From Actinomycetota bacterium (GTDB lineage: Bacteria; Actinomycetota; Thermoleophilia; Gaiellales; Gaiellaceae), in contig JACCZA010000322.1 of NCBI GenBank assembly GCA_013696185.1, positions 1 to 10,997 on the forward strand: a stretch of 10,997 nt of DNA, read 5' to 3'. The notes beneath the pieces were generated by a model that made no database searches, had not been told where the DNA came from, and worked only from the letters and a program-made list of their open reading frames with translations. Position 1 is the first letter of the stretch; each line of letters begins with the position of its first letter. Of this stretch, positions 1 through 5,403 are shown piece by piece. A program made the position numbers and the translations under genes.

Positions 1-27
1 GCCCGGGAGGCCAGTCAGTCGTCCGAG

Positions 28-89
28 CAGCGTGCTCTGTCAGGGAAGGGGGGCCCGCGGGGGAAACCGGCAGGTTTCCCCCCGCGCTA
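28..89 (-). repeat. 61-62 base GC-rich hairpin repeat, copy 1 (behind dodecin)
   Basis: This element recurs in inverted orientation at 4749-4809. Bases 28-46, 48-59 and 71-89 match the other copy exactly (19, 12 and 19 bases). They are separated by one extra A and a central 11 bases that differ by small changes. Inside it, GCGGGGGAAACC (57-68) pairs with 73-85 around a GGCA loop with one bulged C, giving a strong 12-bp stem. Read along the dodecin strand, the element begins 9 bases after the dodecin stop codon, so it lies in that gene's 3' region. A transcription terminator or mRNA 3'-end stabiliser is plausible, although no T-run follows the stem. It could also be a dispersed intergenic repeat family of this genome. 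Confidence 0.8.
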
Positions 90-98
90 CGGGCTGTA

Positions 99-323
99 CT
101 AGGCGCCTGCGTCGCTGCCGCGCTCGACGCCGAAGGCGACGTCGACGGTCGTCCGGAACTGCGCGACCCGGTCGCCTTCGACCTGCGCGCTCATCGTCAC
201 GACGTCGATGCCCGTGATGCCGCGGATCGTCCTCGACGCTTCCTCGACGGCCGCCTGCGCCGCCTCGGCGAACCCGTCGGGGGACGAGCCGATGATCCTG
301 ACCACCTTCGCGACCTCCGCCAT
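99..323 (-). CDS. Dodecin-family small protein (calcium-dodecin/SecE2-like)
   Basis: This is a 74-residue protein starting at ATG (bases 321-323, minus strand), preceded by a good Shine-Dalgarno GGGAGG 5 bases upstream. The order strand (VVRIIGSSPDGF), long Ala/Glu-rich helix (about residues 16-33), then two strands ending QFRTTVDVAFGVE fits the dodecin fold, as does the length (dodecins are about 65-75 residues). Dodecins form hollow 12-mers that store flavins. Flavin-binding members have a Trp in a WFEV-like strand after the helix; here that stretch reads GITGIDVV, with no Trp in the protein. This looks closer to the Trp-less calcium-dodecin/SecE2 type known from mycobacteria, so flavin storage should not be assumed. 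It diverges from ffh across a 128-base region. Family call is secure; ligand is unknown. Confidence 0.85.
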   Translation of the reverse strand: MAEVAKVVRIIGSSPDGFAEAAQAAVEEASRTIRGITGIDVVTMSAQVEGDRVAQFRTTVDVAFGVERGSDAGA

Positions 324-436
324 CCGTGCCTCCCTTGTACTCGAGTGATTGGGTGCGAAGTCTGTCACCGATCGGGCGTGCAGCAAACGGACTGCCGGCG
401 CCCCGAGCGCCGCGGCCGGTCGAACGGGTGGCCCAC

Positions 437-442
437 TACACT
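437..442 (+). promoter_or_regulatory. Probable -10 element of ffh (TACACT)
   Basis: TACACT fits the TANNNT -10 pattern of actinobacterial housekeeping sigma factors and ends 9 bases before the ffh GTG. Transcription would begin at or within a few bases of the start codon, giving a leaderless or nearly leaderless mRNA. No convincing Shine-Dalgarno sequence precedes this GTG, and I see no clear -35 box. Confidence 0.5.
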
Positions 443-451
443 TGGGCGACC

Positions 452-1849
452 GTGTTCGACACGCTCTCCGACAAGCTCCAGGCAGCACTCGGCGACCTCC
501 GCGGCCGCGGACGGCTCGACGAGGAGGCGATTTCCCGCGCGATGCGCGAGATCCGCCTCGCGCTGCTCGAGGCGGACGTCAACTTCAGGGTCGTGAAGTC
601 CTTCGTCGCTCGGGTGCGCGAGCGAGCCGTGGGCGCGGACGTGCTCAGGAGCCTGACACCGGGACAGCAGGTGGTGAAGATCGTGCACGAGGAGCTGACC
701 GACCTGATGGGCTCGGGCAGCTCGAGGCTCGCGCTCTCCGGGCGTCCGCCCACGGTCGTCCTGCTGGCCGGCTTGCAGGGCTCGGGCAAGACGACCGCGG
801 CGGCGAAGATCGCCTTGCTCCTGCGCCGGGAGGGCCGGACACCGGCGCTCGTCGCCGCCGACCTGCAGCGGCCCGCGGCCATCGAACAGCTCGAGCAGCT
901 CGGTCGCCAGATCCAGATCCCCGTCTACCGCCGCGACTCGAAGGATCCCGTCGAGGTCGTCCGCTACGGCCTGCAGGCCGCTGTCTCGGGGGGCCGTGAC
1001 GTCGTCATCGTCGACACCGCCGGGCGCCTGCAGATCGACGAGGCGCTGATGGACGAGCTGGTCGACGTGCGCAAGGAGGCGCGGCCGACGAACGTCCTGC
1101 TCGTGCTCGACGCCATGACGGGCCAGGAGGCGGTCAACGTCGCGCAGGCCTTCCAGGAGCGGATCGCCTTCGACGGCGTCGTCCTGACCAAGCTCGACGG
1201 CGACGCCCGCGGTGGCGCCGCCCTGTCGGTGAAGGCGGTCACCGGCAAGCCGATCACGTTCGTCTCGGTCGGCGAGAAGCTCGACCAGCTCGAGTACTTC
1301 CATCCCGACCGGATGGCCTCGCGCATCCTCGGCATGGGCGACGTCCTGAGCCTGATCGAGAAGGCGGAGGCGGCGGTCGCCGAGGACGAGCAGGAGGAGA
1401 TGGAGCGCCGCATGAGGGCCGGCGAGTTCAGTTTCGACGACTTCCTCGCGAGCTACCGGATGCTGCGGCGGATGGGGCCGCTCAAGGGCGTGCTGTCGAT
1501 GATCCCCGGGCTCGGCAAGCAGCTGCAGGGGGTCGACGTGAACGAGCAGGACATGCGCCGGGTCGAGGCGATCGTGCTCTCGATGACGCCGCAGGAGCGT
1601 CGCGTGCCGCACCTGATCGACGGCTCGCGGCGGCTGCGGATCTCGCGCGGTAGCGGCACCTCGGTGCAACAGGTGAACCAGCTCCTGACCGCACGCAAGC
1701 AGATGCAGAAGATGATCAAGCAGATGGGCAAGGGACGGATGCCGGCGCTGCCGGGTCTGGCGGCGCAGGGCGCAGAGGCCGGTCAGGTCGCGGCCGCGAA
1801 GCCGCGCAGGGCGAAGAAATCAAAGAGGGCGCGGGCCGGCCGCCGGTGA
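452..1849 (+). CDS. ffh: Signal recognition particle GTPase Ffh
   Basis: Ffh (SRP54) binds SRP RNA and signal sequences of nascent membrane and secreted proteins and docks with FtsY at the membrane. The 465-residue product starts at GTG 452, because the canonical Ffh N-terminus (MFDTLSDKLQAALGDLRGRG) begins exactly there; an upstream in-frame GTG at 326 would add 42 residues that do not look like Ffh. The N domain covers about residues 1-95. The G domain follows with P-loop GLQGSGKTT (107-115), DTAGR (188-192) and TKLDGDARGG (246-255). The Met-rich M domain carries the RNA-binding SRRLRISRGSGTSV (392-405) and several Met-containing helices. The tail is Ala/Lys/Arg-rich and basic. It heads a run continuing into rpsP 28 bases downstream. 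Pairing with lepB genes downstream fits a protein-export theme. Confidence 0.98.
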   Translation: MFDTLSDKLQAALGDLRGRGRLDEEAISRAMREIRLALLEADVNFRVVKSFVARVRERAVGADVLRSLTPGQQVVKIVHEELTDLMGSGSSRLALSGRPPTVVLLAGLQGSGKTTAAAKIALLLRREGRTPALVAADLQRPAAIEQLEQLGRQIQIPVYRRDSKDPVEVVRYGLQAAVSGGRDVVIVDTAGRLQIDEALMDELVDVRKEARPTNVLLVLDAMTGQEAVNVAQAFQERIAFDGVVLTKLDGDARGGAALSVKAVTGKPITFVSVGEKLDQLEYFHPDRMASRILGMGDVLSLIEKAEAAVAEDEQEEMERRMRAGEFSFDDFLASYRMLRRMGPLKGVLSMIPGLGKQLQGVDVNEQDMRRVEAIVLSMTPQERRVPHLIDGSRRLRISRGSGTSVQQVNQLLTARKQMQKMIKQMGKGRMPALPGLAAQGAEAGQVAAAKPRRAKKSKRARAGRR

Positions 1850-1877
1850 GCGGTGGCCCGGGCCGATTGGAGGTCGC

Positions 1878-2129
1878 ATGGCAGTACGGCTGAGGCTGAC
1901 GCGAGTCGGCTCGAAGAAGAACCCGATCTACCGCGTCGTGGCCGCGGATGCCCGCTCGCCGCGGGACGGCCGTTTCATCGAGATCGTCGGGCGCTACAAC
2001 CCCCAGACCGAGCCCTCGACGATCGAGCTCGACGAGGCGAGGATCAAGGACTGGCTGGCGAAGGGGGCACAGCCGTCGGACGCGGTGTCGAGGCTGCTCA
2101 AGGCGAAGAACGTCGTTGGCACCGGCTGA
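1878..2129 (+). CDS. rpsP: 30S ribosomal protein S16
   Basis: S16 is a small-subunit protein needed for 30S assembly, binding 16S rRNA in the body domain. The 83-residue product has the family signature at its N-terminus (MAVRLRLTRVGSKKNPIYRV), followed by VAADARSPRDGRFIEIVGRYNP, which is typical S16. Its length is normal. ATG 1878 has a clear Shine-Dalgarno GGAGG (1869-1873) with a 4-base spacer, the best ribosome binding site in this run. It lies 28 bases after ffh, and its end is overlapped by the next gene, so translation is probably coupled onward to khpA and rimM. Confidence 0.98.
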   Translation: MAVRLRLTRVGSKKNPIYRVVAADARSPRDGRFIEIVGRYNPQTEPSTIELDEARIKDWLAKGAQPSDAVSRLLKAKNVVGTG

Positions 2130-2352
2130 GCTCCTGACCGAGCTGGCGCGGCGGCTCGTCGACGAGCCCGAGGCCGTCCGGGTCGAGCAGACGGTGCGCG
2201 ACGACGACATCGTCCTGCGCCTCCACGTCGCACCTGCCGACATCGGCAAGGTGATCGGTCGCAAGGGCCGGATCGCGCGGGCGCTGCGTGCGCTCGTCCG
2301 GGCGAGCGCCGGCCGGATGCGTCAGCGGGTCCTGCTCGAGATTGTCGAGTAG
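2116..2352 (+). CDS. khpA: KH-domain RNA-binding protein KhpA
   Basis: KhpA is a small single-KH-domain RNA-binding protein that in several bacteria pairs with KhpB/EloR (Jag). The KH signature is clear: ADIGKVIGRKGRIARALRALV, with the GXXG loop GRKG at residues 48-51. The N-terminal part (LLTELARRLVDEPEAVRV) matches the usual KhpA start. From TTG 2116 the product is 78 residues, the family's normal size. I chose TTG because no ATG or GTG occurs in frame near the expected N-terminus; a CTG at 2134 is the other option. The TTG start overlaps the end of rpsP by 14 bases, consistent with translational coupling. The rpsP-khpA-rimM order is common in Gram-positive bacteria. Product call is secure, exact start less so. 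Confidence 0.9.
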   Translation: MAPAELLTELARRLVDEPEAVRVEQTVRDDDIVLRLHVAPADIGKVIGRKGRIARALRALVRASAGRMRQRVLLEIVE

Positions 2353-2845
2353 CGATGCGGGCGAGGCCCCGGAGGCGACCGTCTCCATCGGGCGGGTCGG
2401 GCGTCCGCACGGGCTCGACGGCTCGTTCGTCGTCGAGCGTGCGAGCGAGGACGAGACGCGCTTCGAGGTCGGGGCGCAGGTCCTCGTCGACGGCAGGGCG
2501 GCCCGGGTCGTCGCGCGGAAGCGCTCCGGTGGACGGCTCGTGATCCGGCTCGACCGCGCGGTGGGACGTGGCGCCGCGCTCGAGCTGCGCCGCTCCGACC
2601 TCCCGCCGCCCGAGCCGGGCTTCTTCTACGCCTTCGAGCTGGTCGGCCTGCCCGTGCTCGAGCGCGGCGAGCGCCTGCTCGGACGGGTCGTGGGCGTCGA
2701 GCCCGGGCCTGCCAACGACGTGCTCGAGCTCGACTCGGGCGAGCTCCTGCCGCTCGTCGAGGCGTGTGTCTCGGAGGTCGACCTCGCGGGTGGGCGGATC
2801 GTCGTGGAGCCCGGCTTCGGCGCGCGCGACGCGCAGGAGGGCTGA
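2342..2845 (+). CDS. rimM: Ribosome maturation factor RimM
   Basis: RimM binds S19 in the 30S head and aids late 16S rRNA processing. The 167-residue product has the N-terminal barrel (VSIGRVGRPHGLDGSFVV, about residues 14-88) and a C-terminal PRC barrel (from about 93), recognisable in FFYAFELVGLPV, GRVVGVEPGPANDVLEL and GGRIVVEPGFG. Length matches the family (about 170). TTG 2342 is chosen because it gives the right length and lies 11 bases inside the end of khpA. An ATG at 2288 would add 18 unrelated residues encoded within khpA. No strong ribosome binding site is visible, so coupling to khpA translation is likely. The start codon is uncertain; the product is not. Confidence 0.93.
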   Translation: MSSSDAGEAPEATVSIGRVGRPHGLDGSFVVERASEDETRFEVGAQVLVDGRAARVVARKRSGGRLVIRLDRAVGRGAALELRRSDLPPPEPGFFYAFELVGLPVLERGERLLGRVVGVEPGPANDVLELDSGELLPLVEACVSEVDLAGGRIVVEPGFGARDAQEG

Positions 2846-2848
2846 GGC

Positions 2849-3448
2849 GTGCGGGGGCCGGTCGACCGCCTCACAGCCGGCCTGCCGCCGGGTACGCGCG
2901 TCGCTGTCGACTGGCTCGTGACGCTCGTCGGCGCCGTCGTGATCGTGTTCGGGGTCAAGGCCTGGATCGTCAACCCCTATCGCATCCCCTCGTCCTCGAT
3001 GGAGCCGACGCTCCACTGCGCCCGGCCTGCCGACGGCTGCATCGCGAGCCGCTCGGACCGCGTGCTCGCGAACCGCGTCATCTACCACTTTCGCGAGCCG
3101 CGGCGGGGAGACGTGGTCGTCTTCGAGACACCGCCCGCTGCCAGGCTCCAATGCGGTGCCGGTGGGACGTTCGTCAAGCGGCTGGTCGGCCTGCCGGGCG
3201 AGACGCTCTCCGAGCGGAGCGGGAGGATCTTCGTCAACGGCAAGCGCCTCGACGAGCCCTACCTCCCACCGAACCGGCGGGGCTCGGGCAGCGGCGGCTG
3301 GGAGGTGCCGAAGGGGCACTACTTCATGCTCGGCGACAACCGGGCGAACTCGTGTGACTCGCGCCGCTGGGGAGCAGTCTCACGGGAGCGGATCGTCGGC
3401 CCCGTGTTCGCGACGTACTGGCCGATCCCCCGCATCTCGGTCCGGTAG
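2849..3448 (+). CDS. lepB: Signal peptidase I, first copy
   Basis: Type I signal peptidases (MEROPS S26) cut signal peptides from exported proteins at the outer face of the membrane with a Ser/Lys dyad. The 199-residue product has one N-terminal membrane segment (about 18-41), then box B IPSSSMEPTL with the nucleophile Ser50. Box D FVKRLVGLPGE carries the general base Lys110, and box E LGDNRANSCDSR spans 161-172. The GTG 2849 start lies 3 bases after rimM and has a Shine-Dalgarno GGAGG (2836-2840). Single-TM architecture is the Gram-positive form. Oddities are cysteines 57, 64 and 102 around an insertion between boxes B and D, all conserved in the second copy at 4146-4751. It ends the ffh run, followed by a hairpin. 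Confidence 0.96.
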   Translation: MRGPVDRLTAGLPPGTRVAVDWLVTLVGAVVIVFGVKAWIVNPYRIPSSSMEPTLHCARPADGCIASRSDRVLANRVIYHFREPRRGDVVVFETPPAARLQCGAGGTFVKRLVGLPGETLSERSGRIFVNGKRLDEPYLPPNRRGSGSGGWEVPKGHYFMLGDNRANSCDSRRWGAVSRERIVGPVFATYWPIPRISVR

Positions 3449-3450
3449 CG

Positions 3451-3469
3451 CGGGCGCCCCCGGCGCCCG
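3451..3469 (+). terminator. Perfect GC hairpin between lepB1 and trmD
   Basis: CGGGCGCC (3451-3458) and GGCGCCCG (3462-3469) form a perfect 8-bp stem around a CCC loop, directly after the lepB1 stop. It may end the ffh-lepB1 run, since a -10-like TACGCT follows at 3474. No T-run follows, so it is not a classical intrinsic terminator. The bases across the stop (CGGTAGCGCGGG, 3443-3454) are identical to those at the lepB2 stop, where the large repeat begins. Confidence 0.5.
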
Positions 3470-3473
3470 AAGA

Positions 3474-3479
3474 TACGCT
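3474..3479 (+). promoter_or_regulatory. Probable -10 element of trmD (TACGCT)
   Basis: This is a TANNNT hexamer directly behind the lepB1 hairpin, ending 10 bases before the trmD GTG. Together they suggest that trmD-lepB2 has its own promoter with a very short leader. The intervening bases are C-rich with no Shine-Dalgarno sequence. Confidence 0.45.
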
Positions 3480-3489
3480 CAGCGCCCCC

Positions 3490-4149
3490 GTGCAGCTGGA
3501 CGTCTTCACGCTGATCCCCCACGCGTTCGCCTGGCTCACCGAGCAGCGGCCGCTCGCGGCCGTCCTCGGGAGCGAGCTCGAGCTGCGCCTGATCAACCTG
3601 CGCGAGACGACGCCGCTCCGCGCCGGACAGGTCGACGACGAGCCCTACGGCGGCGGTGCCGGCATGCTCATGCGCGTCGACGTGGTCGCGGCGGCGCTCG
3701 AGGCGGTCTACGGCGGCGTTCCGGCCCACCGCGTGATCGCCCTGACGCCCCAGGGGCGCCAGCTCGACCAGGCGCTCGTCGAGGAGCTCGTGCTCGAGAG
3801 GCGGGTGACGCTCCTCTCGGCGCGCTTCGAGGGCTTCGACGAGCGGATCCTCGAGCACCTCGCTTCCGACGCCGTCTCGATCGGCCCGTACGTCCTGTCG
3901 GGCGGCGAGCTACCCGCGATGGTCCTGCTCGACGCGCTGGCGCGCCGCCTGCCCGGAGCGCTCGGGCACGAGGAGTCCGGCGTCTTCGAGAGCTTCTCGC
4001 CGGCGCTCGGGGGAGAGCTCGAGCACCCGCAGTACACGCGCCCGGCCGAGTTCCGCGGCTGGCGCGTACCGGACGTCCTCCTCTCCGGCGACCACGGCCG
4101 GATCGACGAGTGGCGGCGCGAGCACCGCCGCTCGCAGGCAGGCCGGTGA
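3490..4149 (+). CDS. trmD: tRNA (guanine-N1)-methyltransferase TrmD
   Basis: TrmD methylates N1 of G37 next to the anticodon of a subset of tRNAs using SAM, which prevents frameshifting. GTG 3490 gives MQLDVFTLIPHAF, the usual TrmD beginning. Family motifs are present: DDEPYGGGAGMLM (49-61), SARFEGFDERI (110-120) and the knot segment SIGPYVLSGGELPAM (130-144), then LPGALGHEE, HPQYTRPAEFRGW and VPDVLLSGDHGRIDEWRREH. Two oddities: the position equivalent to catalytic Asp169 of E. coli (TEDSF) appears to be Glu167 (VFESF), and the protein is 219 residues, ending soon after WRREH, whereas many TrmDs run to 230-255 residues with extra C-terminal helices. It overlaps lepB2 by 4 bases. The call is secure; activity is inferred from the intact knot. 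Confidence 0.95.
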   Translation: MQLDVFTLIPHAFAWLTEQRPLAAVLGSELELRLINLRETTPLRAGQVDDEPYGGGAGMLMRVDVVAAALEAVYGGVPAHRVIALTPQGRQLDQALVEELVLERRVTLLSARFEGFDERILEHLASDAVSIGPYVLSGGELPAMVLLDALARRLPGALGHEESGVFESFSPALGGELEHPQYTRPAEFRGWRVPDVLLSGDHGRIDEWRREHRRSQAGR

Positions 4150-4751
4150 GGAATCCCGTCGACAGGCTGACGGTGGGCCTCCCGCACCCGGTGCGGATCG
4201 CCGTCGACTGGGTCGTCACGGTCGCCGCGGCGATCGGGATCGTCCTGCTCGTCAAGGCCTACGTCGTCAACCCCTACCGGATCCCGTCCTCCTCGATGGA
4301 GCCCACGCTCCACTGCAAGCGCCCGGAGGCAGGGTGCCTCGCCGGCACGTTCTCGGATCGGGTGCTGGCGAACCGGCTGCTCCTGCGCTTCCGGCGGCCG
4401 AAGCGCGGGGAGGTGGTCGTCTTCCGGACGCCGCCCGCCGCGCTTGCGAGCTGCGGCGCCGGCGGCACCTTCGTCAAGCGGGTGGTCGTGCTTCCGGGCG
4501 AGCGCTGGCGGATGAGGAACGGCTTCGTCTACGTGGACGGCAAGCGCCTCGACGAGCCGTACCTCGCCCCCGACCGGCGCGACGAGGACACGCGACCGTG
4601 GGAGCGCGTGCCCGACGACTCCTACATCATGCTCGGCGACAACAGGGCGGAGTCGTGCGACTCGCGCCTGTGGGGACCCGTCCCGGAGCAGAATCTCGTG
4701 GGCACCGTCTTCGCCGTCTACTGGCCGCCGCAGCGGATCTCCCTGCGGTAG
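4146..4751 (+). CDS. lepB: Signal peptidase I, second copy
   Basis: This is a paralogue of the gene at 2849-3448, clearly similar along its whole length (both begin MR-PVDRLT-GLP). The 201-residue product has one membrane segment (about 17-41), box B IPSSSMEPTL with Ser50, box D FVKRVVVLPGE with Lys111 and box E LGDNRAESCDSR (163-174). Catalytic residues are intact. Cysteines 57, 64 and 103 match those of copy 1. In box D the usual Gly (VVGLPG) is Val (VVVLPG). GTG 4146 overlaps the trmD stop as GTGA, indicating translational coupling; the open frame continues upstream to 3156 but that part is out-of-frame trmD sequence. The stop TAG forms the first bases of the hairpin repeat at 4749-4809. 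Two copies may divide substrates; this is inference. Confidence 0.95.
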   Translation: MRNPVDRLTVGLPHPVRIAVDWVVTVAAAIGIVLLVKAYVVNPYRIPSSSMEPTLHCKRPEAGCLAGTFSDRVLANRLLLRFRRPKRGEVVVFRTPPAALASCGAGGTFVKRVVVLPGERWRMRNGFVYVDGKRLDEPYLAPDRRDEDTRPWERVPDDSYIMLGDNRAESCDSRLWGPVPEQNLVGTVFAVYWPPQRISLR

Positions 4752-4809
4752 CGCGGGGGGAAACCTGCGGTTCCCCCACGCGGGCCCCCCTCCCTGACAG
4801 AGCACGCTG
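4749..4809 (+). repeat. 61-62 base GC-rich hairpin repeat, copy 2 (behind lepB2)
   Basis: This is the inverted counterpart of 28-89: bases 4749-4767, 4779-4790 and 4791-4809 are exact reverse complements of the matching blocks. Its first two bases belong to the lepB2 stop codon TAG. A stem formed by 4752-4765 and 4769-4782 is imperfect but retained (G-run, AAACC, short loop, GGTT, C-run). Relative to the gene in front of it, the orientation is the same as copy 1 relative to dodecin. The C-rich block 4785-4790 could also pair with the G-run, so two competing folds are possible. It probably marks or protects the 3' end of the trmD-lepB2 transcript. Confidence 0.8.
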
Positions 4810-4872
4810 ATCCGACAGGGGAAGAAAAGCGTCGGCGAACTCACCGGGGCCGGTTGCTCGTGGCGTTTGCGC

Positions 4873-4878
4873 TAGCAT
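4873..4878 (+). promoter_or_regulatory. Possible -10 element of rplS (TAGCAT)
   Basis: TAGCAT is the best TANNNT match in the 155-base gap before rplS and ends 28 bases before its ATG, which would give a leader of roughly 20 bases. No good -35 sits 16-18 bases upstream. The rest of the gap holds repeat copy 2 and a mildly A-rich stretch (4821-4829). I see no ribosomal-protein leader structure I can name. Confidence 0.35.
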
Positions 4879-4906
4879 CTCCGTCCGCCCCCGGCCGGCC
4901 CTTTGC

Positions 4907-5254
4907 ATGAGCGACATCATCGCGACACTCGAGCGTCAGCAGCTGCGCGACGGCTTGCCGAGGTTCAAGGCCGGCGACACCGTCCGCGTCCACTTTCGCG
5001 TGATCGAGGGGCAGCGGCAGCGGATCCAGGTGTTCGAGGGCATCGTGATCAAGCGCCAGGGCGCCGGTGTACGCGAGACGTTCACGGTGCGCAAGCAGTC
5101 CTTCGGCGTCGGCGTCGAGCGCACGTTTCCCCTGCACTCGCCCAAGATCGACCAGCTCGAGGTGAGGGCGATCGGTGACGTGAACCGGGCGAAGCTCTAC
5201 TACCTCCGAGACAAGGTCGGCAAGAAGGCGCGGGTCCGCGAGCTCCGTCAGTAG
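4907..5254 (+). CDS. rplS: 50S ribosomal protein L19
   Basis: L19 lies at the 30S-50S interface of the ribosome and contacts both subunits' rRNA. The 115-residue product matches the family along its length: MSDIIATLERQQLR, FKAGDTVRVHFRVIEG, RIQVFEGIVIKRQGAGVRETFTVRK, the hallmark GVGVERTFPLHSPKIDQLEV, then AKLYYLRDKVGKKARVRE. ATG 4907 gives the standard N-terminus, although no Shine-Dalgarno sequence precedes it (the upstream bases are C-rich, then CTTTGC). It stands as its own unit between two gaps of 155 and 161 bases. Gene order trmD-(lepB)-rplS-rnhB is typical of Actinomycetota and Firmicutes. Confidence 0.98.
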   Translation: MSDIIATLERQQLRDGLPRFKAGDTVRVHFRVIEGQRQRIQVFEGIVIKRQGAGVRETFTVRKQSFGVGVERTFPLHSPKIDQLEVRAIGDVNRAKLYYLRDKVGKKARVRELRQ

Positions 5255-5259
5255 GAGGC

Positions 5260-5289
5260 CGGGGAGGCGCTGCTCAGCCGCCCCTCCCG
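5260..5289 (+). terminator. Imperfect GC hairpin after rplS
   Basis: CGGG-G-AGG (5260-5267) pairs with CCTCCCG (5283-5289) with a bulged G, and an inner CG (5268-5269) can pair with CG (5279-5280). The structure starts 5 bases after the rplS stop. No T-run follows. It is a plausible end for the single-gene rplS transcript but weaker than the hairpins elsewhere in the window. The remaining bases to 5403 show no gene. Confidence 0.4.
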
Positions 5290-5403
5290 AGAGATCGCCC
5301 GCTTGGAGCCAGGCCCGACGGCGGACCGCCTGCACCGGTGCCGGGTCTGTGGAGAAAGCGTGTCGGGTTCGTGCCTCGGCCCGGTGACGCCTGACGTGCC
5401 CGT

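Noticed and set aside
326..451. Extended Ffh start at GTG 326
   Set aside because: The 42 extra residues do not resemble Ffh, while GTG 452 gives the canonical MFDTLSDKL start preceded by a -10-like box.
365..1669. 434-residue minus-strand open frame opposite ffh
   Set aside because: High GC keeps antisense frames open; the translation is compositionally biased (His/Arg/Asp/Leu) with no domain, and the plus strand clearly encodes Ffh.
1994..3319. 441-residue minus-strand open frame across rpsP, khpA, rimM and lepB1
   Set aside because: It crosses four well-supported plus-strand genes and has no recognisable motif; typical antisense shadow.
3156..4145. Long open frame running into lepB2 from 3156, suggesting a 531-residue fusion
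   Set aside because: The first 330 codons read lepB1 and trmD out of frame and give Arg/Ala-rich low-complexity protein; the real product starts at GTG 4146, matching the N-terminus of lepB1.
28..4809. Mobile element bounded by the inverted repeats
   Set aside because: The DNA between them is conserved housekeeping (ffh to lepB2) with no transposase or integrase, and the repeats sit at gene 3' ends rather than framing a foreign segment.
3708..4844. 378-residue minus-strand open frame opposite trmD and lepB2
   Set aside because: No domain, biased composition, and covers two secure genes.
4752..4906. Ribosomal-protein leader (autoregulatory structure) ahead of rplS
   Set aside because: The only strong structure is the hairpin repeat, which also occurs behind dodecin, away from any ribosomal gene; nothing else resembles an L19 leader.
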